The notes under the pieces: generated by a model
The model's input: only the letters and a program-made list of their open reading frames with translations
Databases searched by the model: none
Told to the model about the DNA's origin: nothing
Source: Candidatus Omnitrophota bacterium
Lineage (GTDB): Bacteria > Omnitrophota > Gorgyraeia > Velamenicoccales > Velamenicoccaceae
Assembly: GCA_003451585.1 (NCBI GenBank)
Contig: DMEU01000017.1
Coordinates: forward strand, 1-39,230
Direction: 5' to 3'
Length of the DNA: 39,230 nt
Shown here: positions 9,498 to 16,316 of the stretch, in pieces
Position numbering within the stretch: position 1 is the first letter of the stretch
Layout: each line of letters begins with the position of its first letter
Made by a program: the position numbers and the translations under genes

Positions 9498-9516
9498 CAT
9501 CTATTTCTTAATAACA

Positions 9517-9545
9517 AATATACCATCAATTTGTTGTTTTTTCAA
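9517..9545 (-). promoter_or_regulatory. sigma-70-type promoter for the riboswitch transcript
   Basis: On the minus strand TTGAAA (9540-9545) and TATATT (9517-9522) are separated by exactly 17 bases. Initiation near 9510 would place the riboswitch about 13 bases into the RNA. It lies just after the stop codon of the small membrane protein. Confidence 0.75.
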
Positions 9546-9567
9546 TCCCCCCCTATCAAACAGACAA

Positions 9568-9744
9568 TTACTTCTTTTCGGTCAAGCTTAATGCTATGGA
9601 AAGCAGGAAACAAGTATTGGCGAACAACAACAATGCTCTTGCTTCTAAATTCGCGGGAGGAAGCGGGATCATGGTGATCCTGGAAATAATCCCAACGATC
9701 ATGCTTATAATACCGATGATCAGTACTATTTTGCCCGGTTTCAT
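9568..9744 (-). CDS. 58-residue two-helix membrane protein
   Basis: Short gene: ATG at 9744, stop TAA at 9570-9568. AGGAGG sits 6 bases before the start, one of the best ribosome sites in the window. The product begins MKPGK, has a first hydrophobic helix (IVLIIGIISMIVGIIS, residues 6-21), a short polar turn with PLPPANLEAR, a second helix (about 37-53) and a KK end. No family is recognised. It sits between the WecA-like gene and the riboswitch promoter and has its own promoter candidate. The plus-strand open frame over the same bases lacks comparable signals. Confidence 0.75.
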   Translation of the reverse strand: MKPGKIVLIIGIISMIVGIISRITMIPLPPANLEARALLLFANTCFLLSIALSLTEKK

Positions 9745-9788
9745 CTGCAGCCTCCTTTTTGTTCTAACCCTTGATTAACTTAGTATTT

Positions 9789-9817
9789 ATAATAAACCCT
9801 GCGCCATGATAAAGCAA
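9789..9817 (-). promoter_or_regulatory. candidate promoter for the small membrane protein
   Basis: Minus-strand TTGCTT (9812-9817) and TATTAT (9789-9794) are separated by 17 bases, 45 bases before the start codon at 9744. It lies in an AT-rich gap after the wecA-like stop. Confidence 0.5.
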
Positions 9818-9834
9818 TGATAATTTTTAACATC

Positions 9835-10905
9835 CTATATGCCGAGGCGTTCGTGCACTTCGTGGTCTTTGCGAAGTCTTCTGCCTAGCACCATAAGGAC
9901 CGCGATCAAACCGAACATTATGCCGCCGTCTATAATAGCCAGGCCTCCGAACATGGCCCTATGGCTTTTGGCGATTATCACGGCTGTCAGCCCCATTGAA
10001 ACGCTTACGGCAAAAATAAATAAAGCGGCACTTATAGGGCGCAAGCCCAACTCTAAAAGATAGTGGTGAAAGTGATCGCGTCCCGCGTACTCAAGCCATT
10101 GGACCACATTGTGTATTTTTTTCTCTCTATATCGCATAATGGTAGTGAAGGTCATGTCAAAAATGGGCACCCCTAAAACTAGTATAGGGACAGTGACCTT
10201 GATTATGTTGTCCGAAGCCCACGAACCCAAAAGCGCTATACCGGATATAAGAAACCCGATGAACATGCTGCCGCCGTCACCTAAAAACATCTTCTCCTTT
10301 TTAAAATTAGACGGCATAAAACCAAGGCATGACCCGATAAGTGCCAACGGCAAAAATATCAGGTTTTGCTGGCCTGTCCAATAAAGGATCACGAAAAAAA
10401 ATATAGAAGAAAAAACCGCGTTGCCGCAGCACAGGCCGTCTATCCCGTCTAAATAATTAAAGGAATTTGTTATACCCAGTATCCAGACCAGGCTAATAAC
10501 GACCTCGCCTATATTGCCCCACAGGTTATTCGGTAAAAATTCTATGCGAATGCCGGCGTTGATCACTATGGCGGCCGCCAAAAACTGGACAAGCAGCCTC
10601 AGCCTGGCGGAAAGACGCCTTTTGTCATCTATGACACTTACGATAAATATAAGAGATGAGGCCAGAAGCAGTGAGGCGCTGGGCTTATCAAGCCTCTGGA
10701 CGAAAAGAAAGACCGGAAGCATGCCTAACATGACACCCACAAACACGGCAGCACCCCCCAGAAGCGGCACGGGGTCCTTCTGAAGTTTACGGACCTCCGG
10801 ATGGTCGACGATATTCCATTTAAGCGCGAACTTTCTTAAAATAGGCGCGCACACAAAACTCACAAGAAAAGACAACAACAACGGTATAAGTATCCTGTCC
10901 GCCAA
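9835..10905 (-). CDS. wecA: WecA/TagO-type undecaprenyl-phosphate sugar-1-phosphate transferase
   Basis: 356 residues, a polytopic membrane enzyme of the MraY/WecA family (glycosyltransferase 4 superfamily). It should start polysaccharide synthesis by moving a GlcNAc-1-phosphate-type sugar onto undecaprenyl phosphate at the inner face of the inner membrane. Visible motifs are DHPE..RKLQKDPVPLLGG near residue 37, the DDK pair near residue 93, NSFNYLDGIDGL (catalytic Asp region, about 147), FLGDGGSMFIGF (about 207) and the HFHHYLLELGL loop near 277, which replaces the MraY-type signature and points to WecA/TagO. The start is TTG at 10905, supported by GGAG 7 bases upstream. One base separates it from the PIG-L gene. 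Last gene of the leftward polysaccharide region. Confidence 0.9.
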   Translation of the reverse strand: MADRILIPLLLSFLVSFVCAPILRKFALKWNIVDHPEVRKLQKDPVPLLGGAAVFVGVMLGMLPVFLFVQRLDKPSASLLLASSLIFIVSVIDDKRRLSARLRLLVQFLAAAIVINAGIRIEFLPNNLWGNIGEVVISLVWILGITNSFNYLDGIDGLCCGNAVFSSIFFFVILYWTGQQNLIFLPLALIGSCLGFMPSNFKKEKMFLGDGGSMFIGFLISGIALLGSWASDNIIKVTVPILVLGVPIFDMTFTTIMRYREKKIHNVVQWLEYAGRDHFHHYLLELGLRPISAALFIFAVSVSMGLTAVIIAKSHRAMFGGLAIIDGGIMFGLIAVLMVLGRRLRKDHEVHERLGI

Positions 10906-10906
10906 T

Positions 10907-11521
10907 TTATATCTCCTTTAATATCCTAAGCGCTTTAAACCCCTCGGCGTACTTTACCCTGCCCTGGAAACCCCGGAAGATAGCGCATGACTTGGCGCTC
11001 TCAAGGATGCTAAGATTCTCAATGCGTGTGCGATGCACTTGTGAACAATGGATCCTTAAAAGCTGAAGCTTCTTTTCCATTACCTTTGATATATCCACAA
11101 AAACATCGGGCTCAAAATTCTGTGTTGTAGGGACCTCGTAAAAAAGCACTTCGCGTATATAACGAGTTGCCGAAAGCGCCGCGTGGGCCAGCGCGCGATG
11201 GTCCTGATGTATATCGCTCAAATAATTAAATAGGACCGTGTCCGGCTTGACCTCTTTTATAACGCTCTCTATGCGGTTAATAACAGAGCGGTCGCGCGGT
11301 ATCTCCGTGTCTTTGTAGCCGCCCCAAAATATCTTCTTGACCTTCATATAGCGCGCGGCCTTCTCCTGCTCGCATTCACGCAATTCAGGCTTGCCGCCGA
11401 TCTCGCCTCTTGTCAAAACGAACATATAGACCTTTTCCCCTTTTTGCGCGTACCTCATCAATGAACCGCCGCAGCCTATCTCAATATCATCCGGATGCGC
11501 CCCTATCGCTAGAATACTCAT
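10907..11521 (-). CDS. PIG-L (LmbE-like) family deacetylase
   Basis: 204 residues. The PIG-L signature AIGAHPDDIEIGCGG (residues 5-19) supplies the zinc-binding His and the catalytic Asp. HQDHRAL near residue 105 supplies the second metal site. Family members remove N-acetyl groups from GlcNAc-type sugars, including lipid-linked ones. Next to wecA and WbqC it probably deacetylates a sugar of the polysaccharide or its lipid-linked precursor; the exact substrate is inference. A strong GAGGAGG site lies 6 bases before ATG 11521. A repeat-filled 64-base gap separates it from the upstream ATPase gene. Confidence 0.88.
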   Translation of the reverse strand: MSILAIGAHPDDIEIGCGGSLMRYAQKGEKVYMFVLTRGEIGGKPELRECEQEKAARYMKVKKIFWGGYKDTEIPRDRSVINRIESVIKEVKPDTVLFNYLSDIHQDHRALAHAALSATRYIREVLFYEVPTTQNFEPDVFVDISKVMEKKLQLLRIHCSQVHRTRIENLSILESAKSCAIFRGFQGRVKYAEGFKALRILKEI

Positions 11522-11536
11522 ATAAAGCCTCCTCAG

Positions 11537-11588
11537 TGATTAGTTTCCAGATTCTAGCCACTAGCCACTAGCAACTAGCCACTAATCA
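11537..11588. repeat. 7-bp tandem repeat framed by an 8-bp inverted repeat
   Basis: TGATTAGT (11537-11544) and its exact inverse ACTAATCA (11581-11588) flank about four imperfect copies of CTAGCCA/CTAGCAA (11554-11582). The right end contains the stop codon of the ATPase gene. It looks like a small intergenic repeat unit. Confidence 0.7.
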
Positions 11589-12404
11589 AACTCCCAAACT
11601 CGCTATAACATCCTCCACGATCTTATCATCAACTAAGGATGCGTTATTATTAAAGCCCGTCAAAAGGCTCATGTCGCATATCTGATTTATCCTGCGCGGT
11701 ATTCCGCCTGAATTTTGGAACACAACCTCAAGCGCTTTAGAAGTAAAGAGTTGCGCATTTTTCACACCTGCCACACCCAGCCTGTGTTCTATATATTTTT
11801 GGGTATCTTGCAGGTCAAAAGGTGCCAGGGTATACCCAAGCGCCACCCTTTGCGCGAACGGCTTGTGTTTTCTGACCTTATCCAACAGCTCAGTCTGCCC
11901 CATCAGTATAAGAGTAAGAAGGAACCTTTCCTCTGTCTGAAAATTGAGAATAAGCCTGAGCTCTTCAAAGATATCATCATCGCGTATCAAATGGGCCTCA
12001 TCGATTATCACAAGCGTTTCTTTGCCGTCACGATGGTTATTCACCAATATCTCTTCAATGCGCTGCAGGAAAGTATCTGCGGACATCTCGCTCAAATTTT
12101 CGCAAAGTTCGGTCACCCCCAGCTGCCTGGCAATGGAACGCAACAACTCAACGCTCTTTAAATACGGATTATTGATAATGGCCACCCTGTAAATATTTTT
12201 ATTGAGCTGGTTCAAAAGCGCCCTGCCCAGGACGGTCTTGCCGCAGCCGAAGATACCGGTCAGGACAGCCGCCCCTTTTCTCTGTTGGACAACATACAAA
12301 AGCCGGAACAAGGCCTCTTCGTGCTCTTTAGAATGGTATAAGAATTTAGGATTAGGGGTGTTCTCAAAAGGCGCCTCGGTCAACCCCCAGTATTGATTAT
12401 ACAT
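11586..12404 (-). CDS. ExeA-like AAA ATPase of polysaccharide locus
   Basis: 272 residues. The N-terminus MYNQYWGLTEAPFENTPNP and the layout match the ExeA/GspA-type secretion ATPases and the XrtA/PEP-CTERM-associated ATPase family common in exopolysaccharide loci. The Walker A motif GIFGCGKT is near residue 50, Walker B LVIIDEAH near 135, and an arginine-finger/sensor region PRRINQICD near 243. It lacks the C-terminal peptidoglycan-binding domain of full ExeA. Probable role: ATP-driven assembly or export of the polymer. Start choice: two ATGs are adjacent (12407 and 12404); GGGAG is better spaced for 12404, which overlaps the WbqC stop. No exosortase gene is visible. Confidence 0.85.
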   Translation of the reverse strand: MYNQYWGLTEAPFENTPNPKFLYHSKEHEEALFRLLYVVQQRKGAAVLTGIFGCGKTVLGRALLNQLNKNIYRVAIINNPYLKSVELLRSIARQLGVTELCENLSEMSADTFLQRIEEILVNNHRDGKETLVIIDEAHLIRDDDIFEELRLILNFQTEERFLLTLILMGQTELLDKVRKHKPFAQRVALGYTLAPFDLQDTQKYIEHRLGVAGVKNAQLFTSKALEVVFQNSGGIPRRINQICDMSLLTGFNNNASLVDDKIVEDVIASLGV

Positions 12405-13093
12405 CATTCTCCCTTTATTACCTTCAGGCTGTTTGCGCCTTCATTGAACAGAAGGTCCACAACAGACATATACGGCATAAAATCTTCTTTCCCGCTTGAA
12501 AATTGCTGCCTGTAAACAGGATGCCTGAAATCCTGATAACGAAGCTCTATTTTGTTTTCGCTAAAACTATCCTCATCCAGATAGTCTCTGCCGCCGGCTC
12601 CGGACAAATAGGCATCGGCACCCAATGACCTTCCGATATTAATTATCCGTTCTGTTTTCCGGCCTCCGGCATTCAACTTGGATTCAAAATATATGGGCCT
12701 GTCTATACCCAGGCACTTTAGCGCGAACATGACGATCTCTATATTTAGTTCCGCCAAAAGAGTCCAATCTTTCCCGTATAAACTTTCAAAAAAAGGAAAA
12801 TACCTGTCAAAATATTCCGCGCGGGCATACCAGCTTTTTAAGCTCTTTAAATGCCGCGCCCTCCAATCACGCGAATTATCTATGCGGACCTCGCGGATTT
12901 TCTCCCCTCTCTGATTCACCACCGGCACGGTCAACCATATCCAGCCGTCTTTGGCGCGTATCTTGTTGCGGTTCTGGTATTCCCGATGCTTATAATCAAC
13001 ATCGTCTAAAAAAACAAAACAATCACTCTTTTCTATCTTATCAAAGAACCCCAACCAGGGAATATACTGCGGCTGATGGACTGAATATATCAT
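12404..13093 (-). CDS. wbqC: WbqC-like family protein
   Basis: 229 residues matching the WbqC family (PF08889) found in O-antigen and capsule clusters. The characteristic N-terminus SVHQPQYIPWLGFFDKI is at residues 4-20, then FVFLDDVDYKHREYQNRNKI and WLTVPV. The enzymatic role of the family is poorly defined; it is thought to serve sugar-nucleotide or surface-sugar modification. No clear ribosome site precedes ATG 13093, and an AT-rich stretch (TTATTATAAG) sits just before the start. The gene follows the PHP-like gene after 45 bases and overlaps the ATPase gene. Confidence 0.82.
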   Translation of the reverse strand: MIYSVHQPQYIPWLGFFDKIEKSDCFVFLDDVDYKHREYQNRNKIRAKDGWIWLTVPVVNQRGEKIREVRIDNSRDWRARHLKSLKSWYARAEYFDRYFPFFESLYGKDWTLLAELNIEIVMFALKCLGIDRPIYFESKLNAGGRKTERIINIGRSLGADAYLSGAGGRDYLDEDSFSENKIELRYQDFRHPVYRQQFSSGKEDFMPYMSVVDLLFNEGANSLKVIKGE

Positions 13094-13138
13094 GTAACTT
13101 ATAATAACATAAGTGGATAAAAAAGAAACAGAAACTAC

Positions 13139-14716
13139 TCATCGTTTATTTACAAATATCGGATTGACGATGACCAATTGATCGCCGTTCTTTATCTCGA
13201 GGCGGTAATAGCTCCTGCCTTTTGGCAGGCTGTTGTCATCATATCTTATATCAAGGGGTTGCGCCCCGGCAAACGCCTTGAGCACCTCCCCATTTCTGAT
13301 CAATTTGAATTCAGCGTCCGGGACAAGCCCCTGCGCAGAAGAAAATCCGCCTTTTATCTCTATAACAGGCATTCCCGCGATATCGACCTCGCCTCCGATG
13401 GACGCGCTCTTACCTGTTGCCGGGTCCCTTATAAAAAAACTCTCGAGTAAAAACCTGTTATTCCATGCTCCGCGTGAAACATATACCCGCCCTTCGCGCA
13501 AAGCCTCTAAGACAAGATCCTCATCCAACCCTTCAATAAAGACATATGTCTGCACATCATCCATCCTGCGGGTAAGATCGGATACCGTGCCGTAGTCAAA
13601 GGCAAGCCCGCCGACAGCCCACACAGGCGACTCCATCTCTCCGCGGCAATAAGCCCCTAAAAGACGGTCCCAGTCTCCGCCGATCTTGCCTACCTGGGCA
13701 TAGCCTTCATAGAAAACAGCAAAACCGGTATAGCCGCGCGTCTTATACAGATCGCCTGTATGCGCGCGCGTCTCTATGCCAACGCCGGCCTCGCTGCTGA
13801 TATACTCTGCCTCAGGGTGCGCCCAAAAAGTCAAGCCGCCTTCTTGTCTCACATGATCGACCAGAAGCTGGTAAGGCCTGGAACCCGCGAATGAATACTG
13901 GTCATATTTTAAAGTTCGAAAAGGAAAGTTGTTAAAAAGAAAAAGCGCGCTGAAACCTATCAATAGCAGGCCTCCTAAGCGCCATTTTTTCGAAAACTTG
14001 CACAGCTCCCTGCCCGCCTCATCCTCATAATGGCATTCCCGTTTTTTAAGCATCATAATGCCGAAAACCAAAGTTACAAGAGGCCACAAAAGGCACAAGC
14101 TCTTGATGTTATACGGCTCCATGATAGCGCCTCTGTTTGATAAGACAGGCAGGGCCCTATATTCGTCATATTTTTTCAGCCCTACAACAAGCATATGCTT
14201 ATGCCAATCAGATATCTTAAAATCCTTTAAAAAAGGAAGGCCCTGCCAATAATAAAAAGGCGCGGATTCCACCCCGGGAATAATGACCATGCCCGGGTAT
14301 TTTCTGGACTCTAACTCTATTAACTGCAGATACTTATCAATACCGAATTTAAATACGGAATTGGATTCCCTGGTCTTTTTAAATACATTCCTCAACGGCC
14401 ATAACCCATATTCCCATTTCATAAAATCACGGTCGGTGACAATGACTATATTTATATCTTTTGTGCGGGCCGCCTTTATAACCTGATCCAAGCTTAAATT
14501 GCCTTCGCTAACAGTTGTTGCCACATGCATTGCGACAGGTTCCCAATGTTTTTCTGCATAAACACTCCCACAGAAGACAGAGAACAGAAGACAGAGAACA
14601 GAAAACAAAAGACAAGAGACGGAAGACTGAAAATAGAAAAATCGAACGTTGTCATTCTGAGGCCCCCCAGCTTCGCCCTTCGGGCTTAGCTCATAATGAC
14701 AAATATCGATCTTCAT
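13139..14716 (-). CDS. exported membrane protein with a degenerate PHP-like phosphoesterase domain
   Basis: 525 residues from ATG 14716, chosen because GAGGG lies 4-5 bases upstream; ATG 14752 overlaps the previous stop as ATGA and is the alternative. A signal-like segment (SCLLFSVLCLLFSVFCGSVYA) is followed by a domain with PHP features: MHVATTVSEG where active enzymes have LHxHTxxSDG, VIVTDRDF for TDHD, IPGVES, HMLVVGL and FWAHPEAEY. The second His of the first motif is Ala and the His of TDHD is Arg, so at least part of the metal site is lost. Two hydrophobic helices (LCLLWPLVTLVFGIMML, GGLLLIGFSALFLF) interrupt the domain, and a beta-rich C-terminal region follows. The first 45 or so codons lie in repeat DNA. 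Function in the polysaccharide locus is unknown. Confidence 0.7.
   Translation of the reverse strand: MKIDICHYELSPKGEAGGPQNDNVRFFYFQSSVSCLLFSVLCLLFSVFCGSVYAEKHWEPVAMHVATTVSEGNLSLDQVIKAARTKDINIVIVTDRDFMKWEYGLWPLRNVFKKTRESNSVFKFGIDKYLQLIELESRKYPGMVIIPGVESAPFYYWQGLPFLKDFKISDWHKHMLVVGLKKYDEYRALPVLSNRGAIMEPYNIKSLCLLWPLVTLVFGIMMLKKRECHYEDEAGRELCKFSKKWRLGGLLLIGFSALFLFNNFPFRTLKYDQYSFAGSRPYQLLVDHVRQEGGLTFWAHPEAEYISSEAGVGIETRAHTGDLYKTRGYTGFAVFYEGYAQVGKIGGDWDRLLGAYCRGEMESPVWAVGGLAFDYGTVSDLTRRMDDVQTYVFIEGLDEDLVLEALREGRVYVSRGAWNNRFLLESFFIRDPATGKSASIGGEVDIAGMPVIEIKGGFSSAQGLVPDAEFKLIRNGEVLKAFAGAQPLDIRYDDNSLPKGRSYYRLEIKNGDQLVIVNPIFVNKR
14573..14640. repeat. GAACAGAAGACAGA tandem tract inside a gene's signal-peptide region
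   Basis: Imperfect 14-base tandem copies of AGACAGAGAACAGA on the plus strand. Read on the minus strand they encode the repeated CLLFSV of the signal segment of the PHP-like protein. Such tracts are normally intergenic in genomes with many short repeats. Confidence 0.75.
14651..14700. repeat. imperfect palindromic repeat element (GTCATT...AATGAC)
   Basis: GTCATTCTGAG at the left and CTCATAATGAC at the right form imperfect inverted ends around a GC-rich middle with a local CGCCCTTCGGGCT hairpin. It resembles the widespread GTCATTCTGAGCGAAG intergenic repeats. Here it is read in frame within the 5' end of the PHP-like gene. Confidence 0.65.
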
Positions 14717-14748
14717 TCTACCCTCTATCCTCTGGCCTCTTTCGCCTA

Positions 14749-15897
14749 TCATCTGCGCGCCAACTTCCTATAAATTTCTTCAAAACTTTTAATCATAACC
14801 CTGTCGCTGAACTTCTCATCCACCCAGCCGCGCGCAGCCTGCCCCATATCACTCCTCTTTTTGTCATCCTTGAGCAATTTTAGTATAGCTTCTGCCAGTG
14901 CGCCAGCGTCCCCGGGCCCGACCAATAGACCTGTAACTCCGTCTTTAACGATCTCCGGCACACCTCCCACCTTCGTAGCAACAACAGGTATGCCCATCGC
15001 CTGCGCCTCCAAAGCCGAGCGGCCTACGGCTTCATTCAAAGACGGCAACACAAGTATGTCTAAGCCGGACATCACAGCATCGATATCTTCACGCCATCCA
15101 GTGAATATGATTTTCTCCGCGAGGCCTGCCCTGCGCACTTTATCTTCCAGCTCGTTCCTTAAGGACCCGTCTCCTACGATAAGGAATTTAACATCATCAC
15201 ATTCTTTTAACGCGATCCCGGCGGCTTCAATAAAATACCCTGCCCCCTTGACCGGTTCAAGGCGCCCAAACATACCAACCGTATATACCCCTCCATCAGG
15301 CCTCAGCCTGTCCGCGGCATACACGGGCCTTAAAAGCCCCAGGTCTACGCCGCTGTATACCACCTCGATCTTGGATGAAGGGCATATACCGAAAGAAACA
15401 AGATCATTCTTCTCAAGCTCAGTTAAGGCGTGTATCTTGTCGCAGAAAAGCGCGGCAAACCTTTCTGCCAGGACCACCGCCCTACTCGCCAAATAACCGA
15501 AATAACCGTAGAACACATGGCCGTGAGGAGAATATATTACTTTGCGGACACCCGCCAATTTTGCGGCCACCCTGCCCAATGCCCCAGCCTTGGCAGTATG
15601 CGCATGGACGATATCAAACCCGCCCTTTCTTAAAATGCAATAGATATTTATACACGCCAACAGGTCATAAAATGGATTTATGTCCCTGCGCAAGGCCGAT
15701 ACAACGACAGCCTTTTCTTTAAGATCTCTTATGAATTCTTTTGACTTCTCCGAAGGACAGGCCGTGCGGCCGTAAATAAGGGTTAGATCAAATTCATCCG
15801 GAGGCATTTTTTCAAACAAAAGCCGTACTATATCAGGAGCCCCTCCCCTGTCCATGCGGGTGATGATATGAGCAATTCTAATCTTATTAGCCATCAT
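14749..15897 (-). CDS. GT4-family glycosyltransferase
   Basis: 382 residues, two Rossmann-like halves typical of GT-B enzymes. The N-terminal acceptor half begins with IAHIITRMDRGGAP and contains DIVHAHTAKAGALGRVAA. The C-terminal donor half contains GRLEPVKGAGYFIEA (about 210), IIFTGWREDI and the family signature EAVGRSALEAQAMGIPVVATKVGGVPEIV (about 308-336), with the E.7E motif that binds the nucleotide-sugar. It transfers a sugar to the growing lipid-linked repeat unit at the cytoplasmic membrane; the sugar is unknown. The start (ATGATG at 15897) has no ribosome site. The adjacent repeat-flanked four-helix gene may have displaced the original leader. Confidence 0.9.
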   Translation of the reverse strand: MMANKIRIAHIITRMDRGGAPDIVRLLFEKMPPDEFDLTLIYGRTACPSEKSKEFIRDLKEKAVVVSALRRDINPFYDLLACINIYCILRKGGFDIVHAHTAKAGALGRVAAKLAGVRKVIYSPHGHVFYGYFGYLASRAVVLAERFAALFCDKIHALTELEKNDLVSFGICPSSKIEVVYSGVDLGLLRPVYAADRLRPDGGVYTVGMFGRLEPVKGAGYFIEAAGIALKECDDVKFLIVGDGSLRNELEDKVRRAGLAEKIIFTGWREDIDAVMSGLDILVLPSLNEAVGRSALEAQAMGIPVVATKVGGVPEIVKDGVTGLLVGPGDAGALAEAILKLLKDDKKRSDMGQAARGWVDEKFSDRVMIKSFEEIYRKLARR

Positions 15898-15930
15898 TAA
15901 TTAAAAATTAAGAATGAAAAATTAAGAATT
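15898..15930. repeat. left AT-rich inverted repeat of the four-helix-bundle unit
   Basis: TTAATTAAAAATTAAGAATG followed by AAAAATTAAGAATT. It is the inverse of the tract at 16280-16312 on the other side of the four-helix-bundle gene, with a few mismatches. Confidence 0.6.
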
Positions 15931-16296
15931 TTTTCTTTTGGATGATTTTACAATGCTAGATAAGATATTTTTTAATACGATTGATTCTTTAATCAAGATC
16001 TTTATTTTGTCATCCTTGATAATTTCAGAATCGCAGATCAACCTCAACCATAGATTCGTTTCTCTGGCTTCTTTAAAGGATATTTGCATCTTATAAATAA
16101 AATCGTCTTTGCTGAAAGCGCCTTGCGCTTCTTCTATGTTAGCTGCGATTGAGGTCCCCGACCTTAAAAGCTGTCTGCCCAATTCATAACCAACAATCTC
16201 CTTAGGTAAAGATCTAACCAGTCTTACAATTTGCAAAGCAAATCGATACGTTCTTTCAACTATATCTTTTTCTTTTTTTAATTCTTCATTCTTCAT
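15922..16296 (-). CDS. four-helix-bundle protein (S23/IVP family)
   Basis: 124 residues, almost wholly helical, matching the four-helix-bundle family (TIGR02436) first seen as the ORF in 23S rRNA intervening sequences and related to the Avd accessory proteins of diversity-generating retroelements. Family marks are AYRFALQIVRLVRSLPKE-like first helix, GYELGRQLLRSGTSIAANIEEAQGA (about 56-80) and KMQISFKEARETNLWLRLI. It binds nucleic acid in relatives; its role outside rRNA is unknown. The first codons (MKNEELKKEK) are themselves part of the AT-rich repeat that flanks the gene. It interrupts the polysaccharide operon between a radical SAM gene and a GT4 gene. No reverse transcriptase is in the window. 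Confidence 0.88.
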   Translation of the reverse strand: MKNEELKKEKDIVERTYRFALQIVRLVRSLPKEIVGYELGRQLLRSGTSIAANIEEAQGAFSKDDFIYKMQISFKEARETNLWLRLICDSEIIKDDKIKILIKESIVLKNILSSIVKSSKRKNS

Positions 16297-16312
16297 TTTT
16301 AATTTTTAATTG
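16280..16312. repeat. right AT-rich inverted repeat of the four-helix-bundle unit
   Basis: Plus-strand AATTCTTCATTCTTCATTTT followed by TAATTTTTAATTG, an imperfect inverse of 15898-15930. It contains the start codon of the four-helix-bundle gene. The two tracts bracket a unit of about 415 bp. Confidence 0.6.
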
Positions 16313-16316
16313 TATT

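Noticed and set aside
9596..9778. Plus-strand 60-codon hydrophobic frame
   Set aside because: It is the antisense of the 58-residue membrane protein, which has the AGGAGG site and promoter.
11537..11588. Tandem CTAGCCA copies as a CRISPR array
   Set aside because: The period is 7 bases with no spacers, and no cas genes are present.
11586..12404. Complete exosortase/PEP-CTERM system suggested by the ExeA-like ATPase
   Set aside because: No exosortase or PEP-CTERM tail is visible in the window.
14861..15496. 211-codon plus-strand frame
   Set aside because: Low-complexity Ser/Pro-rich shadow of the GT4 gene, which has full family motifs.
15922..16296. rRNA intervening sequence or diversity-generating retroelement
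   Set aside because: No rRNA, reverse transcriptase or variable/template repeat is visible around the four-helix-bundle gene.
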